DNA from: Pseudomonas taeanensis MS-3
GTDB taxonomy: Bacteria > Pseudomonadota > Gammaproteobacteria > Pseudomonadales > Pseudomonadaceae
DNA length: 64,000 nucleotides
Assembly (NCBI RefSeq): GCF_000498575.2
Contig: NZ_AWSQ01000002.1
Location: 299,115-363,114, forward strand
Reading direction: 5' to 3'
The notes beneath the pieces are model-generated. The model did not search any database and was not told the DNA's origin. It saw only the letters and a list, made by a program, of their open reading frames with translations. Shown piece by piece: positions 1 through 10,275 of the stretch. The position numbers were made by a program, and so were the translations under genes. Position 1 is the stretch's first letter. Each line of letters starts with the position of its first letter.

Positions 1-1
1 G

Positions 2-523
2 AAGGTCGGCGGGCTGGAGCATATCCGCTATTGCGGTTCGCCGATTCCCTTGAGTTTCGATGAAGCCAAGCAGCAGAAGGAGGTGCTGCTGGTCGAACTG
101 GACGCGACTGGTTTGCGCGGCATCAGCGCGCTGCCGGTGCCGCGTTTTCAGCCGTTGCTCGGCGTGCGCGGCTCGCTCAAGGAGTTGGCGCTGGCCATTG
201 CCGAGGCCGCCGAGCAGGGCAGCGAAGAACGACCGGTATGGCTGGAAGTGCTGGTCAGCACCGACGACTACCTGAGCGATTTGCAGGTGCGCATCGCCGC
301 CCTGTGCGAGGGCCTGCCGGTCGAGGTGCTGCGCATCCGTCGTGAGCGCGGCGCTGCCGGTGCCGGCCTGCGCGGCCAGGCCAAGGAAACTCTGGATGAG
401 CTGAGCGTCGATCAGGTGTTCGACCAGCGTCTGCTCAGCGAAACCCTGGACGAGGCGGATCAGGGCCGTTTGCGTGGCTTGTATCAACAGGTGGTCAGCC
501 AGCTGACTGAGGGCAACCCATGA
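2..523 (+). CDS. sbcD: Exonuclease subunit SbcD, C-terminal part (5' end outside window)
   Basis: SbcD is the Mn-dependent nuclease partner of SbcC; the complex opens and degrades DNA hairpins and palindromes at stalled forks. Only the last ~173 residues are present. The reading frame is open from base 2 with no start in the window, so the gene is cut by the window edge. The segment reads [17 protein letters not shown], the conserved SbcD stretch at the end of the phosphoesterase domain, followed by the C-terminal capping domain that contacts SbcC. The catalytic metal-binding motifs lie upstream and cannot be checked. The stop overlaps the sbcC start by 4 bases (ATGA), indicating translational coupling. 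Confidence 0.93.
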   Translation, partial: KVGGLEHIRYCGSPIPLSFDEAKQQKEVLLVELDATGLRGISALPVPRFQPLLGVRGSLKELALAIAEAAEQGSEERPVWLEVLVSTDDYLSDLQVRIAALCEGLPVEVLRIRRERGAAGAGLRGQAKETLDELSVDQVFDQRLLSETLDEADQGRLRGLYQQVVSQLTEGNP

Positions 524-3500
524 AGATCCTCAGCCTGCGCCTGAAGAATCTCAACTCGCTGAAGGGTGAGTGGAAGATCGACTTCACCGCCGAGCCGTTC
601 AAGGACAATGGCCTGTTCGCCATTACCGGGCCCACCGGTGCCGGCAAGACCACCTTGCTCGATGCCATCTGCCTGGCGCTGTACCACCGCACACCGCGGA
701 TGAGTACGCTGTCCGCCAGCAGCAACGAGTTGATGACCCGGCACACGGCCGACTGTCTGGCCGAGGTCGAGTTCGAGGTCAAGGGTAGCGCTTACCGCGC
801 CTTCTGGAGCCAGCGCCGCGCCCGCGACAAGGCCGACGGCCAATTGCAGCCACCCAAGGTCGAGCTGGCAGCGGTGGACGGACCGATTGTCACCGACAAG
901 ATCAACGAGAAACTGCGCGAGACCGAACGCCTTACCGGCCTGGATTTCGAGCGTTTCACCAAGTCCATGCTGCTGGCTCAAGGCGGCTTCGCCGCCTTCC
1001 TCGAAGCCAATGCCAACCAGCGTGCCGAGTTGCTGGAAGAGCTGACCGGCAGCGAAGTCTACGGACAGATCTCCCAGCGGGTGTTCGAGCAGACCCGCGA
1101 GGTGAAGACAGTTCTCGATCAGCTGCGGGCCCGCGCCGAAGGTGTGGAACTGTTAAGCGCCGAGCAATGCAGCGTGCTGCACGCCGAAGCCGAACAACTG
1201 GGCACCGAGGAAACCAGGCTGACTGCTGAACAGGTCGATCTGCAACGCCAGCGGCAATGGCGTGATGATTTGCTCAAGGCGCAGGGCCAGCAGCAAGCAG
1301 CCACACTGGCCGAACAGCGTGCCCAGGACGAGCTGCAGTCGGCTCAGCCGCAGTTGGGGCGATTGGCGGCCAGCGAGCCGGCGGGCCGTTTGCAACCGCT
1401 GTACCGCGACTGGCAACAGGCGCAGCAGGTGCTGCGCCAAGCCGAGCTGGCGGTGCAGCAGACCCAGACCGAACAACAACAAGCCGCACAGCGCATCCGC
1501 GAGTGCCTGTGGCAGGCCCGGCACTTCAGCCTGCAACTGTTTGATGAGCGTCAGCAGGCGCACGATCGACTTGCCGAACAGCGTCAGCAGCTGGACCTGC
1601 GCCTGGCCGAGCAAACCCGGCACGGGCGGCTTGGCGAGCAGCTGGGCGTATGGCGCAGCCAGCTCGAGGCACGCCAGCAGTTGGCCGCGGACCTGGCCCA
1701 GCTCGGCAGCCGTCAGCAGCAGACCGAGCAGGTGGCCGAGAGGCTGAAGGCGCAACTGGTGCAGCGCAGCGCGCAACTCGGCGACGAGCAGGCTCGTTTG
1801 GCCGAGGCGCAGCGGCTGGAGGGCGAGCATCGACAGCAACTCGATGTCCTGCTGGCCGGGCGCAGCGAGGCGGCCCTGCGCGAACGCTGGCAACTGTTGC
1901 ATCGGCACAGCGGGCTGTTGGCCCAGCTCCAGCAGTTGGCCGCGACCCGCCAGCAGCTGAGCGAGCAGCAGGCGCAACTGCACGGCAAGGTCAGCGAGCT
2001 GGCTCTTCAGCACGCCGCCAAGGAGCGCGAAGTCGGCGCCCTGCGCGCGCGTTACAAGGACCTGCAGCAGCAGGTGCGCGACCAGGAAAAACTGCTGGAA
2101 CAGGAACAGCGTATCCAGGCGCTGGAGACCTATCGCGCGCAACTGCAGGAAGGCCAGGCCTGCCCGCTGTGTGGCTCCGATCAACACCCGGCGATTGCTG
2201 CCTACCAGGCGCTGGACGTCTCGGCCACCCAGCAGGCCTTGCAGACCAAGAAGCTCGAGCTGGAAACCCTGGCCAATAGCGGCCAGGGTCTTGCCAGTCA
2301 GTTGGCGGCCTTGGCCGCGACCCTCGAACAACAGCAACAGCAGTTGCTGCACACCCAACAGGAGCAGGTCCGGCAGGCCGACCGTTGGCTGCAGTTGAGT
2401 GAACAGCTCGGTAGTCCTGTGGCGGATGCTGCCGCGCTGATAACCCATGAGCAGCAGCTGGTGAGCGAGCTGGACAACCTGCAGCACAGTCTCGAACGAC
2501 TCGACGCTGTGAAAACAGCCCTCGAAGGTGCGCGCACAGCCAGCCAACAGCTCGGCCAAGCCCGTGCCGCGACAGAACAGCAGCAGGCGCTGCTCGGCCA
2601 GCAATTGCAGGCCAATAACAGCCAGCTCAGCGAGCTTTACGAGCAGGTGGCGAAGCTGCAGCGTCAACAAGGTGAGCGCGAACAGGCGTTGCGCGAGGAG
2701 TTGGCCCGCTTCGGCTACAGCTTGCCCAGCGATGGTGAACAGTGGCTAAGCGAGCGCACAGCCGAGTGGCAGAACTGGCAGCAGGCGCAACAACAGGCTC
2801 AGCAACTGGACGCTCAGCAGCGCGACGCGGAGCATGGGTTGACCCTCTCTCGCGACCTGCATGGGCACTGGCAACAGCGTTGGTCGGCGCTACAGGCGGC
2901 CGAGCTGGAGCTCTTGGCTGCGGTCGCCGACCCGCTGCTGGCCTTGCAGCAATGCGAAGCGCAACTGAGTAGCGCACAAAGTCGCCAGGAACAGTTGCAC
3001 GGGACCCAGCAGACGCAAGCGGAGCGGCTGATCGAGGATCGGCACAACCTGCAGGCGAAAACGCGGCAGTGGGCTGATGCTCTGGCTGCCAGCCCCTTTG
3101 TGGATGAGGCCGGCTTTCTCGCCGCACTGCTCGACGAGCAGCAGCACAGCGCCCTGGTTCATCTCAAGGAAAAACTGGATAGAGCGCTGACCGAAGCTCA
3201 GGCCCTGAAAGCCTCCGCCGACCAGCAACTGATCGCCTTACAAGCCGCCCCGGCCAGCGAACTCAGTCGCGAACAGCTGGAGGACAATCTGTTGGTGCTG
3301 AACGCTCAGTTGAAAGTCCTGAGCCAGCGCCAAGGCGAAATTCGCGCGCAACTGCGCGGCGACGAGGCACGCCGACTGGGCCAGCAAAGCCTGTTCACCG
3401 AGATCGCCGCCAAACAGGGCGAGTACGACCTGTGGCAGCAGCTCAACAGTCTGATCGGCTCGGCGGACGGGGCGAAATACCGCAAGTTCGCCCAGGGGCT

Positions 3501-3945
3501 GACCCTCGATCACCTGGTGTATCTGGCCAACCAACAGCTGGAGCGCCTGCACGGGCGTTACCAGCTGGGCCGGCGCAGCAGTGGTGAGCTGGAACTGGAA
3601 GTGATCGACACCTGGCAAGCCGATGTCGCCCGTGACACCAAGACCCTTTCCGGCGGCGAGAGCTTCCTGGTCAGTCTGGCACTGGCGTTGGCCCTGTCCG
3701 ATCTGGTCAGCCACAAGACCAGCATCGATTCGCTGTTCCTCGACGAAGGCTTCGGCACCCTCGACGGCGAAACTCTGGAAGTCGCCCTCGACGCCCTCGA
3801 CAGCCTCAATGCCAGCGGCAAGATGATCGGTGTGATCAGCCATGTGGAAGCGTTGAAGGAGCGCATTCCGGTGCAGCTCAAGGTGCACAAAAGCGTGGGT
3901 ATGGGCTATAGCGGGCTGGATAAGCGCTTTGCGGTTACCGGCTAG
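520..3945 (+). CDS. sbcC: Exonuclease subunit SbcC (SMC/Rad50-like ATPase)
   Basis: ATPase and scaffold of the SbcCD hairpin nuclease. The 1141 residues show the Rad50/SMC layout: Walker [10 protein letters not shown] at 37-45, a very long Gln/Ala/Leu-rich coiled coil, a zinc hook CPLC at 548-551 in the middle, a returning coiled coil, the ABC signature LSGGES at 1043-1048 and Walker B with DE at 1075-1076. It is somewhat longer than the E. coli protein (about 1050 residues), the extra length falling in the Q-rich coiled coil. Start is the ATG overlapping the sbcD stop. The gene is followed by a long palindrome at 3942-3997, not by another gene of the same operon. Confidence 0.97.
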   Translation: MKILSLRLKNLNSLKGEWKIDFTAEPFKDNGLFAITGPTGAGKTTLLDAICLALYHRTPRMSTLSASSNELMTRHTADCLAEVEFEVKGSAYRAFWSQRRARDKADGQLQPPKVELAAVDGPIVTDKINEKLRETERLTGLDFERFTKSMLLAQGGFAAFLEANANQRAELLEELTGSEVYGQISQRVFEQTREVKTVLDQLRARAEGVELLSAEQCSVLHAEAEQLGTEETRLTAEQVDLQRQRQWRDDLLKAQGQQQAATLAEQRAQDELQSAQPQLGRLAASEPAGRLQPLYRDWQQAQQVLRQAELAVQQTQTEQQQAAQRIRECLWQARHFSLQLFDERQQAHDRLAEQRQQLDLRLAEQTRHGRLGEQLGVWRSQLEARQQLAADLAQLGSRQQQTEQVAERLKAQLVQRSAQLGDEQARLAEAQRLEGEHRQQLDVLLAGRSEAALRERWQLLHRHSGLLAQLQQLAATRQQLSEQQAQLHGKVSELALQHAAKEREVGALRARYKDLQQQVRDQEKLLEQEQRIQALETYRAQLQEGQACPLCGSDQHPAIAAYQALDVSATQQALQTKKLELETLANSGQGLASQLAALAATLEQQQQQLLHTQQEQVRQADRWLQLSEQLGSPVADAAALITHEQQLVSELDNLQHSLERLDAVKTALEGARTASQQLGQARAATEQQQALLGQQLQANNSQLSELYEQVAKLQRQQGEREQALREELARFGYSLPSDGEQWLSERTAEWQNWQQAQQQAQQLDAQQRDAEHGLTLSRDLHGHWQQRWSALQAAELELLAAVADPLLALQQCEAQLSSAQSRQEQLHGTQQTQAERLIEDRHNLQAKTRQWADALAASPFVDEAGFLAALLDEQQHSALVHLKEKLDRALTEAQALKASADQQLIALQAAPASELSREQLEDNLLVLNAQLKVLSQRQGEIRAQLRGDEARRLGQQSLFTEIAAKQGEYDLWQQLNSLIGSADGAKYRKFAQGLTLDHLVYLANQQLERLHGRYQLGRRSSGELELEVIDTWQADVARDTKTLSGGESFLVSLALALALSDLVSHKTSIDSLFLDEGFGTLDGETLEVALDALDSLNASGKMIGVISHVEALKERIPVQLKVHKSVGMGYSGLDKRFAVTG

Positions 3946-3997
3946 GGTCTGTAGCCGTTTCATTGCGAGCCGCGAATGAAACCGCAACAGACCCTAG
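3942..3997. repeat. Long near-perfect palindrome after sbcC
   Basis: An inverted repeat of 56 nt. The outer arms CTAGGGTCTGT (3942-3952) and ACAGACCCTAG (3987-3997) pair over 11 bp; after a small 4/4 internal loop the inner arms GTTTCATT (3957-3964) and AATGAAAC (3975-3982) pair over 8 bp around a 10-nt GC-rich loop. The left arm includes the sbcC stop codon. No U-run follows on either strand, so it is not a classic intrinsic terminator. It could be a dispersed palindromic repeat or a transcript 3'-end stabiliser. Confidence 0.75.
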
Positions 3998-4053
3998 GAT
4001 TCGAGTCGCCAGCGAGGTTTAGGCGGGAGATGCGCTTCGGTGCATCGATGCTG

Positions 4054-6702
4054 TTAAGGCGTCTCGGTTGCACAGCCCCTGAGTGGCGTCCATCCGGGCG
4101 AATGTTCTTGCAAGCCATTCTCGATCTTGAACTTTTTCCAGTCGAAAGACTTCGCGAACTGATTGGTTTGCTCCGCCGGCATCGGTCGCGCAATCAAGTA
4201 GCCCTGCATCCAGTCACTGCCGACTCTATTCATAATGCAGAACTGCTCGGCCGTCTCTATGCCTTCGGCAATGACTTTGAGCCCCAGGCGTTTGGCCAGG
4301 GCGATCAGCGTTTCGCAGATGGCAAGACCTTCGTCGTTTTGCATATCGATGACGAAACTGCGGTCGATTTTCAGCACGTCCAAGGGCAGTTGACGCAGGT
4401 AACTGAGTGACGAGTAGCCAGTGCCAAAGTCATCCAGGGCAATCTCCACCCCGGTCATGCGTATTTCGCGCAGAAGTTGAATGTTGGCTTCCGGCTGCTG
4501 CATCAGCATCGATTCGGTCAGCTCCAGACAGAGTGCGCCAGGCGCTATGCCCACCTGGTTCAAGGTGTTTAGCAGCGAGTCGGCAAATGCCGGTTGTGCC
4601 AGTTGCTTGATCGAGACGTTGACGCACATGTGCTTAATCGCAGAACCCTGGTCCTGCCAGGCTTTCAGTTGCCGGCAAGCTGTTTCCAGCACCCACTGCC
4701 CGGCGTCCATTATCAGGCCAGACTGTTCCAGCAAGGGGATAAAGTCTGCTGGGTGAATCAGGCCCAGAGTGGGATGTTGCCAGCGTACCAATGCCTCTAC
4801 GGAGTCGATGGCGCCGGAGGCCATGTTCAGCTCCGGCTGGTAGTGGAGGACGAATTGTTGTTCCAGCAGAGCAGAGTGCAAATCTGTCAGTAGCTGCAGG
4901 CGCTGGCGAGACTGCTCGTCGAAATTTCGCTGGTACACCACGGTTTGCCCACGCCCCTGTCGTTTGGCCAGGTACATTGCCGTATCGGCGCTGCGGAGCA
5001 ACAAGGTGCCACTGCTGCCATGGTCTGGATAGACGGCTATACCGATGCTGGCATGGATGTAGATCTTGTCTGGACCCAGGGCAACGGGCTCACTCAGGCT
5101 CGCGTGCAGACGGTTGGCGACTGCCAGGGCCTGGCCGAGGTCGGGAATACTGGGCAGTAGCACCAGGAATTCGTCGCCACCCAGGCGGCCAACCATCGAC
5201 TGATTTTCCTCCAGGAGGCCGCAGCGCGAATTGTCCATAAGGTTGTGATCGTGCAACTGCAACAGTTGGTCCGAGGCGCGCAGGCTGTGTACGAAGCGCC
5301 GTGAGACCTCGATCAGCAGGCTATCGCCAATCTGGTGGCCGAGCGTGTCGTTAATTTCCTTGAAGTCATCGAGGTCAATCATCAGTACGGCGTACTGACT
5401 GGTCTGGTTCACTTGCCGGTTCAACGAGTTGGTCAGGTGTTCGGCCACCAGGCGCCGGTTGGGTAAGCCGGTCAGGGCGTCGTAGTTGGCCATCTGGGTC
5501 AACTTCAGCGTGGACCTGCGTTGCAAGGCGAATATGCGCTCTACGGTTACAGCGAACCCGGCTATCAGCAGGCTTAGCAACGCCAGCCGTTGCCACATGT
5601 CCTTATGGATAGGATCGAGTGCCACGTTGAGGTCGGCCGCCGATTTATAGCGATGCAGCTGCCACGCTTGAGAGAAGGGCAGCTGGACGGTTTGCTCGAG
5701 ATGAATGGCCGCTTGCTGCTTATCCGTGAGGAAATTCGGCAGGTCGAGGTTGCGCCTGTCCATGATGCGCACGCCGGTCTGGCGGTTTTCCAGCAGGTAT
5801 TCGCTGGGTGGAGAGTCGAGGTCAATCTGCTGCTCGGCCAGGAATTTTTTGTCCGCAGCGGTGATGGGTAACCTGGGCCAGCCGTTCAGGACCGCCTCCA
5901 GTGCGTTGGCTCGTAGCACTGCGGTCACCAGTCCCTTGAACTGTTTGTTGACCCGATCATAGATAGGCACGGACAGTAAAATGCCGTGAGTATTGCGCTC
6001 GTCGCCGTTGGCGATCGAAGTGTACTGGGAGTTATCGCAGGTGCGCAGCAGGGGGGAAGTCATCGCCGCGATGCCTTCGGGGGCCTCACTAGGCAATTTG
6101 GGATGGTATTGCTGCAAATAGCCCAGCTGCCGTACATATTCCGCATACTCGGCCGCTTCGTGCTCTTCGGGTTCGTCCTGTTCGTGAGTACGGTCTGCCT
6201 CTTTCGCGTCGGCAATTCGTTCGAGCAGCACCTGATCAAACATCAGGAAGGGCACCTCACCCCGTTCGGGAGCGAAACCGCCATATACCAGATAGATTTC
6301 AGAGACCGCGACATCACTGGAAATGTGGTTATACAGCTGCTGGATAGTCTCGGCGTCACCCTCGCCGAAGTGGCCTAACTCGACCACATCGTCCTCGATG
6401 CTGCTGCGATTGCGCGGGGCCGTACTGCGAACAGCCGGCAGCAGGGAGATGGTCTTGATGGTGACGTAGGTTCGTTCCAGCACCCCGGCCAGCTTTTCGG
6501 CCATGGTTTGCGCTTCAAGACGCATCTCGTTGCTGATTTTTTGCTGGGTATTGGCCGCTATCTGCTGGGCGTCACGGTAGATGGCCAGCGCACCTATTAC
6601 CCACAGCAGCATGAAACCAGCAGGAATGGCGTATTTACGCCATTCACTCATGCGCCATTTCGCGGATGTCCCCAGCATTGCTCTATTCGGCTTACTCGTC
6701 AT
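4054..6702 (-). CDS. Membrane-bound GGDEF-EAL cyclic-di-GMP protein with periplasmic sensor
   Basis: Probable c-di-GMP synthase/phosphodiesterase of the inner membrane. Counting from the ATG at 6702 (882 aa): transmembrane helix ~23-43, a periplasmic region of ~325 residues that looks like a Cache-type sensor, second helix ~371-391, GGDEF domain with intact GGDEF at 508-512, and EAL domain with EAL at 636-638 and DDFGTGY at 757-763. Both catalytic signatures are intact, so either activity is possible. Between RASD and the VGRLGGDEF motif there is an insert of ~24 residues, and no RxxD inhibitory site sits five residues before GGDEF. A TTG seven codons upstream is also open; the ATG was preferred. 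Single gene, transcribed away from the copper block. The ligand is unknown. Confidence 0.9.
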   Translation of the reverse strand: MTSKPNRAMLGTSAKWRMSEWRKYAIPAGFMLLWVIGALAIYRDAQQIAANTQQKISNEMRLEAQTMAEKLAGVLERTYVTIKTISLLPAVRSTAPRNRSSIEDDVVELGHFGEGDAETIQQLYNHISSDVAVSEIYLVYGGFAPERGEVPFLMFDQVLLERIADAKEADRTHEQDEPEEHEAAEYAEYVRQLGYLQQYHPKLPSEAPEGIAAMTSPLLRTCDNSQYTSIANGDERNTHGILLSVPIYDRVNKQFKGLVTAVLRANALEAVLNGWPRLPITAADKKFLAEQQIDLDSPPSEYLLENRQTGVRIMDRRNLDLPNFLTDKQQAAIHLEQTVQLPFSQAWQLHRYKSAADLNVALDPIHKDMWQRLALLSLLIAGFAVTVERIFALQRRSTLKLTQMANYDALTGLPNRRLVAEHLTNSLNRQVNQTSQYAVLMIDLDDFKEINDTLGHQIGDSLLIEVSRRFVHSLRASDQLLQLHDHNLMDNSRCGLLEENQSMVGRLGGDEFLVLLPSIPDLGQALAVANRLHASLSEPVALGPDKIYIHASIGIAVYPDHGSSGTLLLRSADTAMYLAKRQGRGQTVVYQRNFDEQSRQRLQLLTDLHSALLEQQFVLHYQPELNMASGAIDSVEALVRWQHPTLGLIHPADFIPLLEQSGLIMDAGQWVLETACRQLKAWQDQGSAIKHMCVNVSIKQLAQPAFADSLLNTLNQVGIAPGALCLELTESMLMQQPEANIQLLREIRMTGVEIALDDFGTGYSSLSYLRQLPLDVLKIDRSFVIDMQNDEGLAICETLIALAKRLGLKVIAEGIETAEQFCIMNRVGSDWMQGYLIARPMPAEQTNQFAKSFDWKKFKIENGLQEHSPGWTPLRGCATETP

Positions 6703-7086
6703 AGGCCTGGCGATTCCCTGCAACTACCTGCATGTTGTACTTAGCGAGTGACCGACACTGGATGTGTGTTTCGCCCTGTTCTGTCGAGCGTCTCCGGCGC
6801 ACGGCAGTTTGAGCCTGTGTTTGCTTAGCCTAGTCGTGAGCCAGAATTTAGCGAGGGCCGTGCGCGGGAGAAAACGACTGCATATCCGCTTGCTGGTACT
6901 TCTGTTGGTTATAACGAAACCATAGCAGAGCCGGTGCCCTTGTCGCTGGCGTGGTTATCTCCGTTGTTTACCGGTGGCTGCGGATTGTGCAGGGCGTGCC
7001 AGGCAGTCAGTCTCGGCCTTGCGCGAAGGCTGAGTGATTGATCAATGTCATTGTTGGGCGTGGCATCTGCGGCTAGACTGACCCGC
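6703..7086. promoter_or_regulatory. 384-bp divergent intergenic region with a candidate promoter at 7051-7079
   Basis: The spacer separates the GGDEF-EAL gene (minus) from the copper block (plus). No coding region was recognised. On the plus strand TTGTTG (7051-7056), a 17-bp spacer and TAGACT (7074-7079) make a plausible sigma70 promoter. Its start point would fall at or within a few bases of the ATG at 7087, which has no obvious ribosome binding site. I found no convincing MerR-type or CopR-type operator by eye. Confidence 0.45.
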
Positions 7087-7431
7087 ATGAACCGACGCCT
7101 GTGGCTTTATTTCGCCCTGTTTCTTAGCTTTGCACTGCCCCTCAGTGGGGTGGTGAGTGCTGTCGAGCTGCAGAAAGCGCCTTGCCCCATGCAGATCGAA
7201 GGTGTGTCGCAGGTCGGTGAGATGACCCGCGACTGCTGTGACGAGCAGAAAAGCGCGCATGCCGGCACCAAGGTGTGCAAAAGCGGCGAGGAATGCAAAA
7301 CCAGCAGCCTGCTGCAGGTCGTCAGCGTCAAGGCCCCCTTGCTCGTCGGTCATCAACCGGTAGTGGTCAGCTTCAACGCGTTCATCCCCTCCCCAGCACC
7401 TAGCGGTGTGTGGCGCCCCCCTCGCGTGTAA
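7087..7431 (+). CDS. Small exported cysteine-containing protein leading the copper/silver efflux block
   Basis: A 114-residue protein of unknown function. Residues ~1-25 form a signal peptide (MNRRLWLYF then a hydrophobic run ending in VVSA), so the mature part should be periplasmic. It has five cysteines: one in PCPM, a CC pair, and one each in KVCK and EECK, a pattern that could bind metal or form disulfides. The C-terminus ends in WRPPR, a tail seen in small proteins encoded before heavy-metal efflux operons. An upstream GTG (7045) is open but falls before the candidate promoter -10 element. Position immediately before the efflux genes suggests a periplasmic accessory role in metal handling; this is inference. 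Confidence 0.7.
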   Translation: MNRRLWLYFALFLSFALPLSGVVSAVELQKAPCPMQIEGVSQVGEMTRDCCDEQKSAHAGTKVCKSGEECKTSSLLQVVSVKAPLLVGHQPVVVSFNAFIPSPAPSGVWRPPRV

Positions 7432-7537
7432 TTCCCGTTTTGTCCTGAACTCATCCCGCACCGAACTCTGTGTGGGATGACCGACGCGTGCCTGTACGAG
7501 CGCGTGTCGGATCATCAACATGACTGGAATCTTCACG

Positions 7538-8794
7538 ATGAATTTCCGACGCTATTGCAACGGCCGGCCGCTGTTTGCGCTGCTGTCCGTCTGCGTGCTG
7601 GGTTGGCCCGGCCTGGCCAGCGCCTTGACCCTCGCCGAAGCCCTGCGCCAAGCCGAGCACGAGGCGCCCTCGCTGGCGGCGCAAGCCGCGCAAGTCGATG
7701 CGGCGCGCAGCAACGCCATCCCCGCAGGTGCACTACCCGATCCCAAGTTGCTACTGGGGGTACAGAATTTCCCGGTTGGGGGGGACAATCGCGGCAAACT
7801 CAATGCTGATTTCATGACCATGCAGATGGTCGGGGTCATGCAGGAAGTGCCCAACCGCGACAAGCGCCGGGCCCGGGTCGAGGTGGCTCAGGCCGGTGTC
7901 GAGCGCGCCTCGTTGGAACAGCGTATCGAGCGCCTCAAGGTCCGCCGGGAAACCGCGCTGGCCTGGATCTCGGCGCTCGCCGTCGAACAGAAACTGGGCC
8001 TGTTCCAAACCCTCTACGCCGAGAATGAGTTGCTGAGTAAAGCGGTGCGCGCGCGCATCGCCGGCGGCGGCGGCCTGGCGTCGGACAGTGTCGGCCCCAA
8101 GCAGGAAGCCGCGCTGCTGGCCGAACAGGAAGATGAGTTGCTGCAGAGTCGGACCCAGCAACGCGCGGCTTTGCGCCGCTGGATCGGCTCGCGAGCCAGT
8201 GAGCCGCTGTCTGGACGGCTGCCGAATTGGCCGGTCGACGCGCAGCACTATCAGCGCAACCTGCAACACCACCCCGAGTTGGCGGTATTCGAGCCCATGA
8301 CCGATGAGGCGCAAGCCGAGGTGCGTCAGGCCATGGCGGAGAAGAAATCCGACTGGAGCTGGGAACTGGCCTACCAGAAGCGTGGCGCCGCATTCGGCGA
8401 CATGATGAGTGTGCAGTTCAGCTTCGATCTACCGCTGTTTCCGGGCTCGCGGCAGAACCCCAGGATCGCCGCCAAGCAGGCCCAGCTGAGTCAGCTCGAG
8501 GCTGAGCGTGAGGCCAGTGAGCGTGAGCATGCGCAGCAGCTGGAAGATGACCTGGCCGAGTACCGCCGCCTGCATCGCGCCTTGGAGCGCAGCCGACAGA
8601 CCCTGGTGCCGTTGGCCGAAGAGAAGGTCAAGCTGAGCCTGGCCGGCTATCGCGCCGGTGCGAATGATTTGGCCAGCGTGATCAGCGCCCGCCGAGAACT
8701 GATCGAGGCGCGGCTCAAGCAGATCGACTTTGAACAGCAGCGCGCGCTGACCAGCGCCCGTTTGTATTTCGCTTACGAAGGAGCTGGGCAATGA
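7538..8794 (+). CDS. TolC-family outer-membrane channel of a CusCBA-type efflux pump
   Basis: Outer-membrane factor that should complete a tripartite metal pump with the next two genes. The 418 residues start with a signal peptide (NGRPLFALLSVCVLG, cleavage after LASA) followed by LTLAEALRQAEHEAPSL, the usual first helix of an outer-membrane efflux protein, and long amphipathic helices in two repeats. Unlike E. coli CusC there is no lipobox cysteine, so it is not predicted to be lipidated. The ATG at 7538 has GGAA eight bases upstream; the in-frame ATG at 7520 has no good site. The stop overlaps the adaptor start (ATGA). Family is CusC/CzcC-like; the symbol is withheld because of low family identity. 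Confidence 0.88.
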   Translation: MNFRRYCNGRPLFALLSVCVLGWPGLASALTLAEALRQAEHEAPSLAAQAAQVDAARSNAIPAGALPDPKLLLGVQNFPVGGDNRGKLNADFMTMQMVGVMQEVPNRDKRRARVEVAQAGVERASLEQRIERLKVRRETALAWISALAVEQKLGLFQTLYAENELLSKAVRARIAGGGGLASDSVGPKQEAALLAEQEDELLQSRTQQRAALRRWIGSRASEPLSGRLPNWPVDAQHYQRNLQHHPELAVFEPMTDEAQAEVRQAMAEKKSDWSWELAYQKRGAAFGDMMSVQFSFDLPLFPGSRQNPRIAAKQAQLSQLEAEREASEREHAQQLEDDLAEYRRLHRALERSRQTLVPLAEEKVKLSLAGYRAGANDLASVISARRELIEARLKQIDFEQQRALTSARLYFAYEGAGQ

Positions 8795-10275
8795 CTGCTC
8801 GAGTGTGGAAACGCGTTTTTCTGACCGGCCTGGTGCTTGGCATCGGCGCAGCAGGCGGTTACTGGCTGGCGCAACAGCCGCTGAGTAGCGGCTCCAGTCT
8901 GGCCCACGCCGAGCAAGCGTCGAGTCAGGACAAGGGCGAGGTGCTGTACTGGTACGACCCTATGTACCCGCAGCAGAAGTTTGACCAGCCGGGCAAGTCA
9001 CCCTTCATGGACATGCAACTGGTGCCGCGCTATGCCGACGAAGGCGGCGACAGTGCGGCGGTGAACATCGACTCGAGCATCACCCAGAATCTCGGCATGC
9101 GCCTGGCGCCAGTGACTCGCGGCACGCTGGCCAACAGTCTGGAGGTGGTTGGCAACCTGACCTTCAATACCCGCGACATCGCCGTGGTCCAGGCGCGCAG
9201 CGGTGGCTTCGTCGAGCGTGTGTATGCCCGTGCCCCGGAGGATTTGCTCGACGTTGGCGCGCCGCTGGCCGACCTGCTGGTGCCCGAGTGGGTGAGCGTC
9301 CAGGAAGACTATCTGGCCCTGCGTGGTGCCGGCGCTCCCGAGCTGCTGGCAGCAGCGCGTCAACGCCTGCGCCTGGCTGGCATGCCGGCGCAGCTGATTG
9401 CCCGCCTCGAACGCAGCGGCAAGGTGCAAACCCTATGGACGGTGACCAGCCCCATCGCCGGCGTACTCCAGGAGCTCGACGTGCGCGAGGGCATGACCCT
9501 GAGCGCCGGGCAAACCCTGGCCACCATCAACGGCTTGCGCAGCGTGTGGCTGGACGTGGCGGTGCCCGAGGCCGAGGCCATGGGCCTGCACAGTGGCCAG
9601 GTGGTAGAGGCGCGCTTGCCGGCTTTCCCCGGCGAGGTACTGGACGGCACTATCAGCGCTATCCTGCCCGAAGCCAATCTGGACAGCCGCACGCTACGGG
9701 TACGGGTCGAACTGGCTAACCCCGAGGGTCGTCTGCGCCCCGGCCTGACCGCGCAAGTGCGGCTGACCCGTGCGGCCGAGCAGAATGCCCTGTTCGTGCC
9801 GACCGAAGCGGTGATTCGCACCGGCCGCCGTGCCCTGGTGATGCTCGCCGAGGGTGATGGCCGTTATCGGCCGCTGGAGGTCCGCCTGGGCCGTGAGGCC
9901 GAGGGCAAAATCCAAGTCGTGCAAGGGTTGGAGGAAGGCCAGCAGGTGGTCGCTTCCGGGCAGTTCCTGCTCGATTCCGAGGCCAGCCTGCGCGGCATCC
10001 TCGCCCAAGGTGTCGAGACGACCTCGGCGCCTGCTGTGCAATCCGCCTTGCATGAGGCCGAAGGCAAGGTCATCGAGATCGACAACGCCTCGGTGACCCT
10101 GGCGCACGGCCCGTTCAAGACCCTGGGCATGCCCGGCATGACCATGCGCTTCCCGCTGGCCGCGCCAGCGTTGGGACAAGGTATCCAGGCCGGTGAGCAG
10201 ATCCGCATCGGCGTGCGCGAGACGGACAGCGGCCTGCTGGTCGAACGCCTCGACAAGCTGGAGGTGCAACCATGA
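8791..10275 (+). CDS. cusB: Periplasmic adaptor CusB fused to a C-terminal CusF metallochaperone domain
   Basis: Membrane-fusion protein linking the CusA pump to the outer-membrane channel and passing Cu(I)/Ag(I) to it. The 494 residues contain an N-terminal anchor (~8-26), a heavy-metal binding segment around residues 53-85 with M58, M73 and M75 spaced exactly like the E. coli CusB metal-binding Met21/36/38, then barrel-sandwich and beta-barrel domains, and finally a CusF-like domain from ~420 to the end. In that domain H439, M447, M450 and M452 occupy the positions of CusF H36, W44, M47 and M49, so the cation-pi tryptophan is replaced by methionine. Overlaps both neighbours by ATGA junctions, so the three pump genes are translationally coupled. 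Confidence 0.95.
   Translation: MTARVWKRVFLTGLVLGIGAAGGYWLAQQPLSSGSSLAHAEQASSQDKGEVLYWYDPMYPQQKFDQPGKSPFMDMQLVPRYADEGGDSAAVNIDSSITQNLGMRLAPVTRGTLANSLEVVGNLTFNTRDIAVVQARSGGFVERVYARAPEDLLDVGAPLADLLVPEWVSVQEDYLALRGAGAPELLAAARQRLRLAGMPAQLIARLERSGKVQTLWTVTSPIAGVLQELDVREGMTLSAGQTLATINGLRSVWLDVAVPEAEAMGLHSGQVVEARLPAFPGEVLDGTISAILPEANLDSRTLRVRVELANPEGRLRPGLTAQVRLTRAAEQNALFVPTEAVIRTGRRALVMLAEGDGRYRPLEVRLGREAEGKIQVVQGLEEGQQVVASGQFLLDSEASLRGILAQGVETTSAPAVQSALHEAEGKVIEIDNASVTLAHGPFKTLGMPGMTMRFPLAAPALGQGIQAGEQIRIGVRETDSGLLVERLDKLEVQP

Noticed and set aside
1153..2670. A 505-codon frame opposite the sbcC coiled coil
   Set aside because: Leu/Gln-rich shadow of the CAG/CTG-like codons of the Q-rich coiled coil; no start signal or known motif.
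4054..6702. Insert before GGDEF considered as a frameshift scar
   Set aside because: The reading frame stays open and both flanking motifs are intact.
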